Shown: positions 30,430-42,265, numbered from the stretch's first letter. The stretch: 64,000 nucleotides of DNA from Scortum barcoo (GCA_023238725.1 CM041531.1:19562643-19626642), one strand, 5' to 3'. Notes: a model not told the origin generated them from the letters alone. Program-made: numbers and translations.

Positions 30430-30725
30430 CAGCGCTGTAGTTTACTGAAAACCGCTCTGGCAGTAGGATTGAATCTTGACCAGCAAATAAGTCTTTGCAT
30501 TAAAATAATTCAGACAGATTTGGCGCTGGAGGGACAGGATGAAGAAGAAAGGTGTGAAAGGCCCTTGCGGGAGAGCCAACACTGACCTCCTCTGGGGCCC
30601 TTGGCTTCGAGGTCTTTCAGAGCATCCAGCACACGCCATATTTATATAAATAATACATAAACAACGTTATTCATAGCATCTGAGTGAAAAGAATGCTTTA
30701 ATAATAGAATTGGTGGTGAGTTTAG
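30430..30725. promoter_or_regulatory. Candidate conserved non-coding element
   Basis: TTGCATTAAAATAATTCAG near 30495-30513, a run of TATTTATATAAATAATAC near 30639-30656 and GCTTTAATAATAG near 30694-30706 in otherwise balanced sequence. Minus-strand frame of 65 codons is featureless. Confidence 0.37.
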
Positions 30726-31180
30726 AGAGCAGAAAAAATATTGAATACTGGAGAGGAGAGGGTCTGTTTTTAATTATCTGCAGCTGAAGTGAGAGAGAGA
30801 GAGTGGGAGGACAGAGAGGCATAATCAGAGAGAGACTGGAGAAAAAAAGAGACAGATAGATAGACAGAAAGACAACATGAGGGTAAGAGGGGGTACAACA
30901 TCCAAATCCAGGTCTGTAGAGAAACATACTGTTGGGTCCGTCACTCACAAATGACATGTTTATTTCTCCATGCATTCAACAACAACAACTGGAAATTTGT
31001 CTAACTCAGTGTTAAGCTCAAAACTACATAGTTTCTTGTATAAGGAACTCCAACAACATGACCAGGTAAGTGGAGAACAACCAGTTGAATATCAAGGCAT
31101 GACAGTGATAAGAGGTGTGGTGGGGTTTTTACAAATGCTCCATCACAACTTTCTCACTTGTTCACTGTGAATACACCACC
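30726..31180. other. Non-coding stretch with GA patches
   Basis: GAGA and AGAGAGAGT words at 30790-30880, then unique sequence. Nothing else recognised. Confidence 0.4.
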
Positions 31181-31975
31181 CCTTAAGCATTTAGAACTCC
31201 CCACTGGTCACATCAGCTCCTCCACTACACATTCTGCAATGGTCTGAGCACCCTAACCCAAGGAGCTTCGACTGCAGTCAAGATGTCTCGTCAGTAGACT
31301 GACTATGAGCTGGTCAGTGTGCAGATAACAGTGCAGATGTAGAAAGCAAGTCAGTCGACCAGGGTTCATGTAGGACCTGCATCCTTTCTTGTTGGTAATA
31401 ACGGCATTTGTATGTCATTGGTAGCTGGCACAGTCTTAAGGTTTAGCGATTAAATCCCCTATACCTAACAACAAATCAGTTTTACCAGTGCTGGGACACG
31501 TTACACCCCACTTGGGGCTGCTGTATCGGGCCATGGGAGTGAATAGTAGAGCCTTTCCTGGAAGCGCAACGCTACAGCAACAGGACTAGATCCCTAAATC
31601 CTGCTTGCACCTGGACTGAAGACATTTGGGATCTAAAAGGAGTCTGGCAGGGAGCTGGTGCCAGCGTTTCCTGCCTCCCCTCTCTGCTGTTAGGTTTGAC
31701 GTGCCTTATAGTAGGGCCGCTCCCCAGCCAGCTCACTCGCCAAGTTAGCGAGCAGGCTAACACTTGCACCTAGACCTATTGGTCCGTTCAACTCCGAGCT
31801 CACCTGTTTACTCAACACATAGGTCCAGGTTACCTTGTTCACTAAGCAATGCCTGGCGCTAGTCAGATGAAAGCACTCGCACCTGTCAAACAAACTGCTG
31901 GAACTGTGATAAATTAATGATCAAATGGCTGACTGACAAGTACAGTGGCACTACTGAGTCCTGTAAGCACCAAAG
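31181..31975. other. Unique non-coding stretch, nothing recognised
   Basis: Moderately balanced sequence, low in TAAT cores, with featureless frames (65-67 codons). It could hide an old transposon I do not recognise. Confidence 0.35.
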
Positions 31976-31977
31976 CC

Positions 31978-32155
31978 AAAGAAATAAAGATAGAAGGAGA
32001 GGGTGAGTGAAAGAGAGAGAGATGGTGAAATAAAGAAAAAGAGAGCGAGAGAAATAAAAAGTAGGGGGAGACTAAAGGGGGAAAAAAACAGAGGGAGAAG
32101 AGGGAGAATACCAAAGTGGGAAATATGAAGATGAGGGAGGAAGGAAAAACTGAAA
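31978..32155 (+). repeat. Long G/A-rich polypurine tract
   Basis: About 180 bases of AGAGA, GAAAT, GGGAG and AAAAG words with few pyrimidines. Confidence 0.8.
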
Positions 32156-32181
32156 AGACACTGACATCAAAACATCTTCAA

Positions 32182-32205
32182 GTGTGTGTGTGTGTGTGTG
32201 TGTGT
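32182..32205 (+). repeat. (GT)n microsatellite
   Basis: Twenty-four bases of perfect GT repeat. Confidence 0.92.
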
Positions 32206-32720
32206 AGGGTTGCATGTGCCTTCAAAGTAAGGGGAGCAGTGGGAGCATAAACCTCGGTATGGGGTCGGTACAGCTCCCTCTATTTTGCGCATACACACGA
32301 CTCAGCAGTAGCGGCGTACACTGACCGTATTACTAAGTTTGTATCAAGTTGAAGTCTTTATGGATCCTCGAACCGACTTAACCAAACTCTTAAGCTCCTA
32401 CGCATCTAAACGCTGCCAACAGCCTAAAACATTGGCCCGGTAGCTGCATTAGTTTGTGACAGTGTTCCGACATTGCAGTAAACACACACACTTTGATAGA
32501 ACAGCATTTTTATTATAGACATACAAGGGAATATTATCAAATCAAAAGACACAGTCAAAATTCATTATTCATCTGCAGTATTTTCATGGGGCTTTACACA
32601 AGCATATTGTCTTTCTCTGTGTGTGATTGAATATACTTTGGGGGATGACAGATTGCTTACGGCTTCTGAGGAAAAAGGGAGACAATGTCAAAAAAGGGTT
32701 TTTGTAAACAACGGATGATT
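32206..32720. other. Non-coding stretch, no firm feature
   Basis: Unique sequence. Contains CATTTTTATTATAG and ATATTATCAAATC near 32504-32544, weak AT-core words only. Confidence 0.35.
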
Positions 32721-32728
32721 GTGTGTTT

Positions 32729-32742
32729 TTTTTTTTTTTTGA
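32729..32742 (+). repeat. Poly-T tract
   Basis: T run of about 14 bases. Confidence 0.8.
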
Positions 32743-32985
32743 CGGTTAAAAGACGAAGTCACTGCGAACTAGCGGATACTCTGTTCTCTTCTCGGCACAT
32801 TTCCATCCCTATTATGTCGTCCAGGCATTGTGGCGGAGCACTGCAGCTCATCTCATATGCAGTTATCCAGCTAACTACCAGCCTTCCCCTGCTGCTCCAC
32901 CGGCCTTTGATAAGAACAGAGGGAAATTAAAATCATGAACCTGAATTATGAATCCAATGACAAGATAGCCTCCTAGGCTCTTTCT
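32743..32985. promoter_or_regulatory. Candidate regulatory block
   Basis: CATATGCAGTTATCC near 32856-32870, CCTTTGATAAG near 32904-32914 (TCF-like CTTTGAT) and GGAAATTAAAATCATG near 32922-32937. Bounded on the right by a pyrimidine tract. Confidence 0.33.
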
Positions 32986-33125
32986 CCGCACCGTCTCTCT
33001 CGGCTAGTTCTTCTCCTCCCTCTCTTTCTGCCTCTCTTTCACTTTCACTCTTGTTCTTTATTTCTCTTTCGATCCCCATGTTGTTCTCTTTTACTTTTTC
33101 TTTTTCTTTTTTTCTCAAACCCAAA
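32986..33125 (+). repeat. Long C/T-rich polypyrimidine tract
   Basis: CTCTTTC, TCTCC and CTTTTTCTTT words over about 140 bases. Opposite strand bias to the tract at 31978-32155. Confidence 0.8.
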
Positions 33126-33214
33126 CCCTTCTCTCTTGGTTGCAGAAGATTCAACTGCTAGCATATTCAGAGAGAAACTGAGAGGGAAAAGAGAGGAAAA
33201 AAGTTTCAAACGAC

Positions 33215-33910
33215 GATAACACACAGTTTGATAAAACTGACAAGGGACTCAATTAAGGCTTCCTGTCAAATCGAGAGTGATATTTTATTAAGTGGCAGTG
33301 TGCCATCCGATGGGTACATCAAGCGACACATCTGTAGACGAGAGGACTGCACCAGCCGGGTAAGAGGGACACGTGTTGCCACTTTCAGGAAACATCAGTC
33401 GAAACTCACTTCATCACGTCTGCTGAAAAATTAAGAGGCCCCGGTATTAGGATGCTCATTTACTTTTTCATGCACCGCCCCTTGTATTTGAGGAGGAAAT
33501 CTTCCTGGCCCCCTTTTTCCCCCTTTTATTTCGAACACATCCAAGCACAAAGACCTCTGGTATTAGCTTTTGTTTTATTACCGCCAGAACAAATGCAACC
33601 AAGATTCTGGCGCATCAAAAAAGAAAACAACCAAAGGCCTGCACTGTCGCTGTTGCGCAGGCGGCTTTTAAGAAATGGATTTTTAGGGCAACGAGTATGC
33701 TTATTTTGAAGCCGTGTCTGATGTTGCGGCTGTGATGCCATTTCCAGGATTCCTGATTCAGAATATTAAAACAGGAGAATAAAATGCTGCAGAAACAGTG
33801 CAACAAAATTTTCTTCCGAGCAGGCCCTCAAACCGTTGGGTGATATTTAACACAATTTTGGAATGAACAAGTTCGCCTGAATTAAAGGAGAATACATTTA
33901 TTCAGAGTTA
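33215..33910. promoter_or_regulatory. Strong candidate conserved non-coding element, about 700 bp
   Basis: Repeat-free, with CTCAATTAAGGC near 33248-33259, TATTTTATTAAGTGG near 33281-33295, GCTTTTGTTTTATTACCGCC near 33567-33586, AACAAATGCAACC near 33589-33601, GAATATTAAAACAG near 33762-33775 and CTGAATTAAAGG near 33877-33888. Frames of 63-85 codons are featureless. One of the longest uninterrupted candidate regulatory blocks. Confidence 0.45.
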
Positions 33911-34709
33911 CAAACAAGTAAAAAGTCTGCATGCAAGTTTGTGTGTGTGTTTCTTATCAAAATAAGCCTGCACCAAACCTACAGGAACACTTTTAGAATT
34001 TAAACTTAAACTACACTGACAGGACTTATTTCCTCAATGCTAAAATAATGTCTTATTTTATACAACATGTATCCTATTTTCCTCTAAAGAAAAATGGCTT
34101 TTTTTTCTCTCTGGTTTTTACATTGTTGTCTGCGAAATTGATGCCTGGCTGCTGTGGCTTTGACCCTAACACATTTTACTATTGTTTGCATATATAAATT
34201 AAAACTCAGTCTACCGTTGCACTCATTTTAAGTCGCTCTGGATCAGAGGCTCAGTAAAATACCCAAAATGTAAAATGGAATGTAGCTTTCTTTGTCTATC
34301 ACAGCAAACAGAGGATTTGAGTATCAACATTACATATAAGCCGGGTTGTTTGTGTGGACAGTCGCATATACAGCAAGTTCCTTCCTACTTTAAATTTCTT
34401 TTTAAATAAAAGTAAACTTAATTCTTCAGAGAGAGCAAACATGGTGGTGTTGTTAAAAAGAAAACAGCAGCGCTCTGATGTGCCTGGAAGAGGCCATGGT
34501 GTTACAGTAAGATGAAACTTTAATTCTGAAGTCTCTCTTGTAATTGAGATTGCTCTTGTAGGATGTCGTACTGCTGAGAAAAAACAGATGTCCCTGTCCA
34601 CCCACCCACACAACACACACACACACACCATAAATATGTGTGAGCATGGGTTTACATGTTGTTATACACAAGTATGGGTCTACATGCCAACTTGCCTAGA
34701 GTGTGAGTC
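33911..34709. other. AT-rich non-coding stretch
   Basis: AT-rich with short TG and CA patches (33938-33952, 34611-34627). No gene or recognised transposon. Confidence 0.4.
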
Positions 34710-34730
34710 TGTGTGTGTGTGTGTGTGTGT
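34710..34730 (+). repeat. (TG)n microsatellite
   Basis: Twenty-one bases of alternating TG. Confidence 0.9.
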
Positions 34731-35340
34731 ACATGACAGAGCTGACACAGCTCGGTGCTGACCATACATAGTCTGTTTCATCTAGAACAAAAGCTCTGTT
34801 GGAGGACACAAAAGGCCAGGTTCAAAAGCATTGCAGGCGTCAGGAGCCCAGGCCCAGATACATGAAACAATCAGTGTAAACTTGTCCGCAGCTAAGAGTG
34901 CTGTGATGCACCTACAACAATGCCCCTCGTGCTCAACAGGCACGGCTCTGTCCACATAAGACAAGATTAAAGCTCTGGATAGATCAAACACAGTGTTGGT
35001 GATTAGCGCAATAGAATGTTTTTCGTGTTTCTCTCATTGATTAAAATGTTGCTCCCAAGATGAGTGATGATTTATGCATGCCGTGGATGACTGAAACCGC
35101 ATGGCTATGTGGCGGGTGGAAAAGAGGCAGGGGACACGTGCGTGTTTATTGGAGGATTTCTCACATATATGTGTACAAATGAATCTTATATGACAATTGT
35201 GACGAGTGAGGGTGGCGGTGTAACTCATTCTTAAGGCCACATCTCAATGACAGCTACCACAGATACACTGACAGATTCAGGCGCTGACGAGCGGATGCCT
35301 GAATCTTGAATCTTGTTTTAATGAAGAGAAAAATATGTAA
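34731..35340. other. Non-coding stretch, no firm feature
   Basis: Unique sequence. Minus-strand frames of 68-69 codons show no domain. AGGTTCAAAAGC near 34818 resembles a B-box fragment but has no A box. Confidence 0.35.
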
Positions 35341-35341
35341 C

Positions 35342-35362
35342 CACACACACACACACACACAC
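35342..35362 (+). repeat. (CA)n microsatellite
   Basis: Twenty-one bases of CA repeat. Confidence 0.9.
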
Positions 35363-35454
35363 GCACACTCTCACTACTATAAATGTCTGAAGGTCTCACC
35401 CCCTCCTTTCTGATATTCCCCTCATTTCTCCTCCTCTCCTCCTTCCTCCATCCC

Positions 35455-35660
35455 TCTCTCCAGGATATTTATGACTGATAGATCTGTCAGCGCTCTTGCT
35501 AAACAAATGAAAGTTGCAAGTTGTGCTATCGAGGCGATGCTTTCATCAGCACTCGGTGGGCTCTGTTTGAAGTGGGCCCCCGCCTGCCTCGTGTACCGGC
35601 ACTGAACTTGATGAGCTAGTACCTGGGAATGTGACATTTACATTCAGCTACCACATATAG
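35455..35660. promoter_or_regulatory. Candidate conserved non-coding element
   Basis: ATATTTATGACTGATAG near 35464-35480 and GCTAAACAAATGAAAG near 35498-35513 in compact, repeat-free sequence preceded by a CT-rich tract. Confidence 0.34.
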
Positions 35661-36607
35661 CAAAACTGTGTTTATTTTTCAGCTGCGGAAAGCCGAAGCT
35701 GTATCTTAGGTCTATCATAGGTCTGCCGTATGATTATATAACTCAAAATGTATTTTTGTGTGACCGTCTTGCACGCCACTTGGATTCACTGTGATCACGT
35801 TGCAGTAGCAAGTCAAGTTACTTTAGAGTACTTCACCTCTAAGAAAGTAAAAAGGAAAACAACATAAACAATAACACTGGTGTTGTCATCACTGAATAAC
35901 AGTACAACTAAAGTCCTACTCTTACAGGTTTTACACAAGGAGGTGTAATGTCATTTTTAACAGAGCACTGTGAATTTAATCCTGTCTGAATTGGCCATGT
36001 CAGTGTTTTTTTACAGACTGAGCACTGCTGTGTGAGGAAATAGTTCAGCTTCTTTTAACGCCTGTTAAACAGCTACTAAAAATTAGCTTAGAGAAAACTT
36101 CCTTGGTAAATATTAGGCCATTTCATGTGGGAGAAGAGCTCTTTTCTCCAGTCTTTGTGTTCAACATCACTGAGGCTCGAGATAAAGCCTTTCAACTCTT
36201 CACTCATGTCCAATAATATTGGCATGTATCAACATTATTCATATTCAAGACTCATGGGTTATTACGGGTTATTATTATTATTCAAGATTCATTATGCCGC
36301 AAAACATCCAGGATTATTGTTGTTGTTGTCACTATCATCATTATTATTTTAAGGATTATATTACTGTTGGGACTATACATGGAATGTACACATAAATTAA
36401 CTAGATACTTCATATTTCCATAGACTGATTACAGAGATCTTTTTTCTTATAAAACTTAATACTATAATTAATACTATAGATGCCCTGCATTATACATCAA
36501 TTCACTGATTCTTACAGGGCTCACAAGTTGCATCAAACTTGCATAAACCCCAATGCATGTGAGATGACAATAAGTTTAGTATACCTGTATTAGAGAGAAA
36601 AAATGAA
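35661..36607. other. AT-rich non-coding stretch
   Basis: AT-rich with ATT-type trinucleotide patches (about 36265-36282 and 36318-36350). No gene or recognised transposon. Confidence 0.4.
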
Positions 36608-36631
36608 TGTGTGTGTGTGTGTGTGTGTGTG
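36608..36631 (+). repeat. (TG)n microsatellite
   Basis: Twenty-four bases of alternating TG. Confidence 0.92.
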
Positions 36632-36889
36632 ATGGTTCAGGTAGTGTTTTGCTCCCCCTTCGTACCTGCAGGCTGTTCTGCTCTGACCACATACCAGTGT
36701 GTTGTCAGCCCAGGGGCATTGTGTAGAGGCTGGCCTGGCTTTGGTCCCCTCGCCATCACTTTGCTACTGTTGCTTGAAAACCCCGAAAGAACTCCACTGA
36801 CCGTCTCTCTATCGATGTATCAGTGTATCGCTCATATCTTTCTTTTTTTCCCCCAGTCTTTAACGATTTGCCTTTATTCATGAATAGAC
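36632..36889. other. Non-coding stretch, no firm feature
   Basis: A plus-strand frame of 90 codons (36611-36883) starts inside the TG array and is featureless. Confidence 0.4.
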
Positions 36890-37085
36890 AGTCCTCCATA
36901 ATTTGATCCACAGAGACACCGCATCACCGTTGGCTAATTAATTTCAGGTTGAGGATCACTCCCTTTAATAGCAAGTGTAGAGGAGAGCATCGCTTCCTTA
37001 TTTATACGCACATTTTGGGACAAAGATTGACAGCTCGATGAACAGATGGGCCAACAGGCAAATGGAAAGATGGACAGAAGTATGT
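36890..37085. promoter_or_regulatory. Candidate conserved non-coding element
   Basis: GCTAATTAATTTC at 36933-36945 is a paired TAAT cluster. CCCTTTAATAGC near 36961-36972 and CCTTATTTATACGC near 36996-37009 follow. Compact and repeat-free. Confidence 0.38.
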
Positions 37086-38258
37086 TTCTGTGTCTATGAT
37101 GTGTGTGAGTGACTTCTGATGGTGCCTGCTGTGTCTCTAGCTTCTGTTTCCCCTAGAGTGACTGCACTGGAACAGCTGAATAATAAACATAATAGTGGGT
37201 GTGAGTCAGGAGAGCATCAATCATACAAAGCACTGGGGCCTATAGCACGAACTACAAAACTCCAACACAGGAATGCCTAAGGGATACACAAGCACACACA
37301 GAAGCCATACAGAGAGAAAGAGAGAGAGTGACGTGGGAGCACACTCACAGTCAAATGAGTGCTGAGGACTTTGCTTTTGTTAAGCTGCAGCAGTTCAAGT
37401 AAAATCCAATCTGTCCTCACTGTGAACAGACCACTCAGGTCACATTGGCTGATGAAACGTGCGCTTCTGTTCTCTGTAAGACCACTGTAAGTACACTGAT
37501 ACATGTGGTGAGATGACAGATTAAATAATTAATATCAAAAAATATTGTAATAACTTACATCTGTTGTCTTATGTTACAGCAAATGCATCTGAACGGGAAC
37601 TGAGTATAGTTAAGAAAACCTCTGAATGTGATCCACTGTGATCCATCCAGCCAATTATTTTACTTAGACGCCACCTTGTAAAATTCACATGTATACAGAG
37701 GTGATTTTCTATGTCATACAATGGTATTTAACTATTTCTCTAACAACATTAAGAACAGCTTAAAGGCAAAACAATAAAAATAAACAGAAATCTATTAAGG
37801 CTCATTAAGTTCTTGCTAGGCTTAAAGTATATATACAACATCCACCTGTTGCAGACAAAATACTAGCTGCATTTTGGTTGATAGATGAAAAACAGTTTTT
37901 GCACAATTCTCCATCTATTTGTTGAGTATTAAGAGCATCCAAACCTAAAAGCTTCATTCAGTCGGGCAAACTCAAACAGAAACATGTTAGAAGGCTCCAG
38001 TTCTGACCTCTGTTTTGTTCAAATTACTCGTGGTTTGGCACACACTCACACACAGCAACACATAAATACATAAACACACGTGCACAAAATGTTTAGTCTC
38101 CAAATACGTATATGTGTGTATCCGAAAGTGAGAGGTAAACAAGTTTAATCATCCTGTTCCACGTCGGTTCCACTGACAGTTTACGTTAACAGACTGGGAT
38201 GAGATGAGAAAGGTGGAGCGCCAGGGTTTTTACCCTAGCTGAAGCTATAAGTAGAAAA
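37086..38258. other. AT-rich non-coding stretch
   Basis: Mostly AT-rich unique sequence with a GA patch near 37312-37328. No gene or recognised repeat family. Confidence 0.4.
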
Positions 38259-38288
38259 AAAAAATGCCATGAAGAAAAAAAAAAAAAA
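38259..38288 (+). repeat. Two A-runs
   Basis: Runs of about 10 and 14 A separated by TGCCATGAAG. Confidence 0.75.
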
Positions 38289-38309
38289 CAATACATAGTT
38301 AGGCGGTGA

Positions 38310-38470
38310 TGTCACATAGCCTAACAGAGCTAATTGGATACACATATATTTGTGGAGAACTTAACGGGCCCTTAAATTATGCATTAATCAAACAAAGCTT
38401 AATATGAACTGACAAGGAGCTTGGCAATCTGGCAGCCATCTGGAAGACAGGCCTGTCAGTCACAGAGAGG
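38310..38470. promoter_or_regulatory. Strong candidate conserved non-coding element
   Basis: CTAATTGG at 38330-38337 and AAATTATGCATTAATCA at 38374-38390 (overlapping homeodomain and octamer-like cores) are followed by GCTTAATATG. Compact and repeat-free, ending before a purine tract. Enhancer inferred. Confidence 0.42.
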
Positions 38471-38622
38471 TGAGAAAGAGGGATGGCTGAACTCTGGGTT
38501 AACCCGGGAGAGGGGAAGAATGAAGGAGGAAGAGGGAAAGAGGGAAAGAGGGAGAGAGACAGCGAGAGACAAACAGAGACAAAAAACAAGGGAAAGACAA
38601 TGAGAGATCGAGGTTGAGAGAG
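38460..38622 (+). repeat. G/A-rich purine tract
   Basis: GAGAGA, GAAAGAGGG and GGAAGAGGG words with few interruptions. Confidence 0.75.
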
Positions 38623-39079
38623 TCAGTGATAGAATTTGGGTCTAAAGGTTACCCTGACAGATATGAAGACTACAGAAGTTGATATGGACATTGCCAAAGA
38701 TGAGGGTGGGGGGGGTCAGTATCACTGACGCCAAAACAAGGTCAGTAAGGGGTGTGTTTTTGACAGCTCCTAGTGACAAGCATCGCCAGGGTCGTCATAT
38801 CTCAGTTTTACAAATAGCCACATGTACACGTGCAATGCTCTCTATGCCACACACCTACACACATGGTCACACGCAGCTAAACGTACACACGTTTGCAGAG
38901 CTACTCACAGAAAAAAAAAAAAAAAAACGGATGCACACAGAGAACTGCACACCCACCCATTTTCTCTCTGTCAGGCGCAAACACACACTACAATACCACA
39001 TTCCACAGGCGTCCAACACACACTCACTTAACCCAGACAGAAAACACTTCACACTATACTTGCAGTATGTCTGACTGCC
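38623..39079. other. CA-rich and mixed non-coding stretch
   Basis: Many ACAC/CACA words and a 17-base A run at 38911-38927 produce long artefact frames (up to 131 codons). No gene supported. Confidence 0.5.
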
Positions 39080-39620
39080 GTCACCCCTACCCTCGTGAAC
39101 CCTGCTGACAAACGGTGTAGCTGTTGATAATATTGCTGTCAGTTGCAGCTGCGTGCCTCGACTGTACTGTGGGTGCATACAATCAGAAAGTTCTCCAAGT
39201 GGCGGACAGTCATACCATCAGGCTGATCGGTTGCCATTGGCAGCCGCTTCATTCCGCAGATGGGGACACAGTAACGAGGCGAACAAGAAGAAAACTGACA
39301 AGACTGTGATATGAGCAACGAACGATACTTCTTCCAGCTCACAGTGCACTTTGATTCGCTCCCTCCAGTGGTTAGAGCGATTTTGATTTTACCCGCCTGT
39401 AGTGTACGTAGACTCCTTTTCTCCTTTAAAATCCAAGTCTGATTTCACATTGTTCTCCACCTAAGTTATGTATGACAAACGCCTGGGGCCAAATCACCAT
39501 CAAAGCGGCACATCGCTGGAACACGGTGCTTCCGAGCTTCTTACTGATGACAGATGTCACTTTTGAAGTGAGCACGGAGATGAAAGTGGCAGGGATGTGA
39601 CGGGCGGTATGAGGACAGCT
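39080..39620. promoter_or_regulatory. Candidate regulatory block
   Basis: Complex, CpG-retaining sequence with GATAATATTGCTG near 39125-39137 and GATTTTGATTTTACCCGCC near 39379-39397. No simple repeats. Inferred. Confidence 0.33.
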
Positions 39621-39960
39621 TCTCTGCTGCGACCTGCCATCATCAGTGCTGCTGAGGTGTAATGGGGAGAGACTGGAGGGGCCCGGGAGCCCCGAAGGCC
39701 GTCTGGGGGTGTCTGTCTCTGTGCCCGACGGGGCACACCCACCTAGCCTGCGAGCAGCCAGCACCCGACCTGGCAGCCCACCAGCCAGCCATTCAGCAAG
39801 CCGGCAAGCCACCTTGCCTCTGCCACCCGATTGGGATGGAAGTGTCTCCCTCCGTTACACTGGCTGCTCTGCCAGTGGATTCGTCGGGGTATAGAGAGAA
39901 TAGCTAATCTGAGGGAACCAGCAGCCCGGAATCAAAGGGCCACTGGCTTCTCTCTTCCTT
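39621..39960. other. GC-rich stretch with degenerate CCAG/GCAAG units
   Basis: The most GC-rich interval of the window. AGCCAG and GCAAGCC words at 39760-39815 are imperfectly repeated. Opposing frames of 81-128 codons are compositional. No TATA box, clear CpG island or exon could be supported. Confidence 0.4.
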
Positions 39961-40581
39961 GTGTGTAGCAGCGCTCACCTGGGTACTATCCCCGGTGTGA
40001 CAGAGCGAGCAGCAAGAGGACTTGGTAAACAAGGCAGAGCAATGCAACTTTCAAACAGAGAGGCAGCAAGTGCAGGGAAACCAAAACAAACTCTTAACTC
40101 AGGAAATTCACAGAACGTTTTCCCCCTGCCTTCTCCACTGTTCCCTGTGTCTTTATTGTGGCTTGATATGTCACCACTGTCTATATCTCCTACTTACTTC
40201 AAGTGGCTGTCTCTATTTTGCTGGGCCATAAATTATTCAGTGCCATGTGTCTTCTTAGTATCTGCGCTTTCCATTGGGATGCTATCTTATCCCCTCCTCT
40301 GAAAGAGGGGCTGGTGCTTTGAGACAGAGTTTGCAAAAGGTAACACAGGAACTTCAGCACCGACAACCACTTTCTTAGTAGGGGCTCTTGTCAAGTACAT
40401 ATATTTGTTCCAGCACAAGGAAAATATGAAAAAGAAAAACAAGAAAAAAAGTTGTATCTGAATACAACATGGAAACCAACAAGCTCCACTGCTGCTACTA
40501 CAACAACTTGGACTAGTATCTGAGCTAAAAATAATGACAGTATTCCACATAGAGGGCTGTGTGTTTTGTTTCCCCAGTGCA
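39961..40581. other. Non-coding stretch, no firm feature
   Basis: Unique sequence. A 113-codon plus-strand frame (39961-40302) ends in a hydrophobic run but has no homologue I recognise. I treat it as chance. Confidence 0.35.
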
Positions 40582-40604
40582 TGTGTGTGTGTGTGTGTGT
40601 GTGT
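40582..40604 (+). repeat. (TG)n microsatellite
   Basis: Twenty-three bases of alternating TG. Confidence 0.92.
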
Positions 40605-40954
40605 ATGTGTGGCCCAGGGAGCCCACTGTATGTAAAAGCTAGCCATATGCCATGAGACTGCATAGCATTACTGTCCAGACATTGAAGAGGTGACCTGATC
40701 CCAATTAATCACACAATCCCAGGGAGAACTGTCACATCCCATCTCCATCAGCAGCACCATCCTGTTCTGTCTCCCTCTCTTGTCATTTTCTGTTCCTCCA
40801 TCTCTTTTCCTCTCCCTTTCTCTCTCACAAACACACACAGACACACACACCAGACGCTGCATGCATACCCTACCAAGGCCCATCATCCCCTCACCAAACT
40901 CCCCTCCCTTCCCTCTCCGCCTCCCCCTTTTTATTCAAACACACAGGGTCTAAA
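40605..40954. other. Non-coding stretch with CT/CA patches
   Basis: CCAATTAATCACAC near 40701-40714 is an isolated enhancer-like word. The rest is CT-rich (40765-40825) and C-rich (40885-40930). Confidence 0.4.
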
Positions 40955-41170
40955 GCTGACAGGTCAGCTGGCGTGGGCCAGTCGGTCCCCACCTGTCCCT
41001 TAGCTTCTTCCCCCAGAAGGCAAAGTGCCAGAGGAGCAAAGAGGCACTTCTATCTTTACAGCTGCCAAAACAGGATGCAGTCGTAGGCTTTCTATCCCCC
41101 AAAGAGATTAAATGTTTGCATTGCAGTGGTATCAGAGAAGGAGAGTGTCTATTTTATGGTTTATCACACT
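40955..41170. promoter_or_regulatory. Weak candidate regulatory block
   Basis: AGCTGACAGGTCAGCTGG near 40953-40970 is an imperfect palindrome around a nuclear-receptor-like AGGTCA, and GAGATTAAATG lies near 41104-41114. Confidence 0.28.
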
Positions 41171-42265
41171 TCTGAACATGAGTACACCGGGTTCCCGATG
41201 GTGACAAAAACATTCAACATATATGTGGAAGAGGCAGGTTGTTTTATCAAAATGTGACATGATGCTGACTACTTATTAGGCCAGTGTATTATACATAAAG
41301 GTACACACTGAACCTTCTTTTGAATGTGGTATGCAAGTATATCTTTACTGCTCTCTTGGCTGACATGCTGTAGGTCCTTTGAAGCTTATAGTGATGACTG
41401 CATTCCACACCCAGATGCGCACGCACACAAGCCTGAGCTATAGCCTTGTAAAGAGTATCATCAGGGAGGTGTAACAAGAAAAATGATGTTCCAGGATAAG
41501 TGTCATTTTATATTTGTATTGTCACCTAATACCATTTCTAGGAGACATTTCATGAGTGAAATTGGGAAAGTGCATATATATATAAAAAAAAAATCTAACA
41601 AAGAAAAAAAAATCAGATGACAAAATTGTCATTGACTCCTGTGTGACCTACAACTCAAAGGATTGGTCTAATGAGGGTTGTCTGTCGAATCTATCAGCAA
41701 CACTAAAATGAAACATATCCCACATTTTTTTTAGCTTTTTTTTTTTTTAACATAGATACAAGTGGAGATCAAAACACCAGGTATGTCTATAAAGTGGCAT
41801 AGTGGATACAGGAGTCATGTTGTAGCTTTGTCTTGATTCATCCTGATATAACCATTTTGAGTATTCCCTTTGAAAAACGGAGAACTGGCACCTTGTGAAA
41901 TCACAGAAGAAGTCAGGAGACTATGTATCACATGTCGTTAAAGTTCTATTGCTTCACCCATCTGTTCCTAGACTTTTTCATGTCAGCTTGTTCAAGCTGT
42001 TCCCTTTTGTGCTGTTACAGTTACAGGACTGTGACACAAAATCAAAAGTCTACGGGGTAAAGTGGGGGTTTCTGTCCTCATTCAAACAACATATGACAGT
42101 AAGATAGTTTTAAAAAGGTTGTTGTGTTAAGAAATAACTTTTTTTGCTGTTGTCTGGTAAAACTGAAATGAAATGAAATGTGGTATAAAACTGCAAAAGA
42201 CTTGTAAACTATGAAATTATACTTTACTTACTGAAATTAAACTAAATAATTTATTAAACTTCCCC
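41171..42265. other. AT-rich non-coding stretch
   Basis: AT-rich with A and T runs near 41583-41612 and 41736-41749 and a GAAAT repeat at 42166-42180. No gene or recognised repeat family. Confidence 0.4.

Noticed and set aside
34818..34830. Third SINE (B-box-like AGGTTCAAAAGC)
   Set aside because: No A box, no SINE body and no A/T tail nearby.
38679..39074. 131-codon threonine/histidine-rich frame
   Set aside because: Caused by ACAC-rich low-complexity DNA and an A run.
39426..39894. Overlapping open frames on both strands in GC-rich DNA (82-128 codons)
   Set aside because: GC-rich DNA has few stop codons. Both strands are open and neither shows codon structure or a domain.
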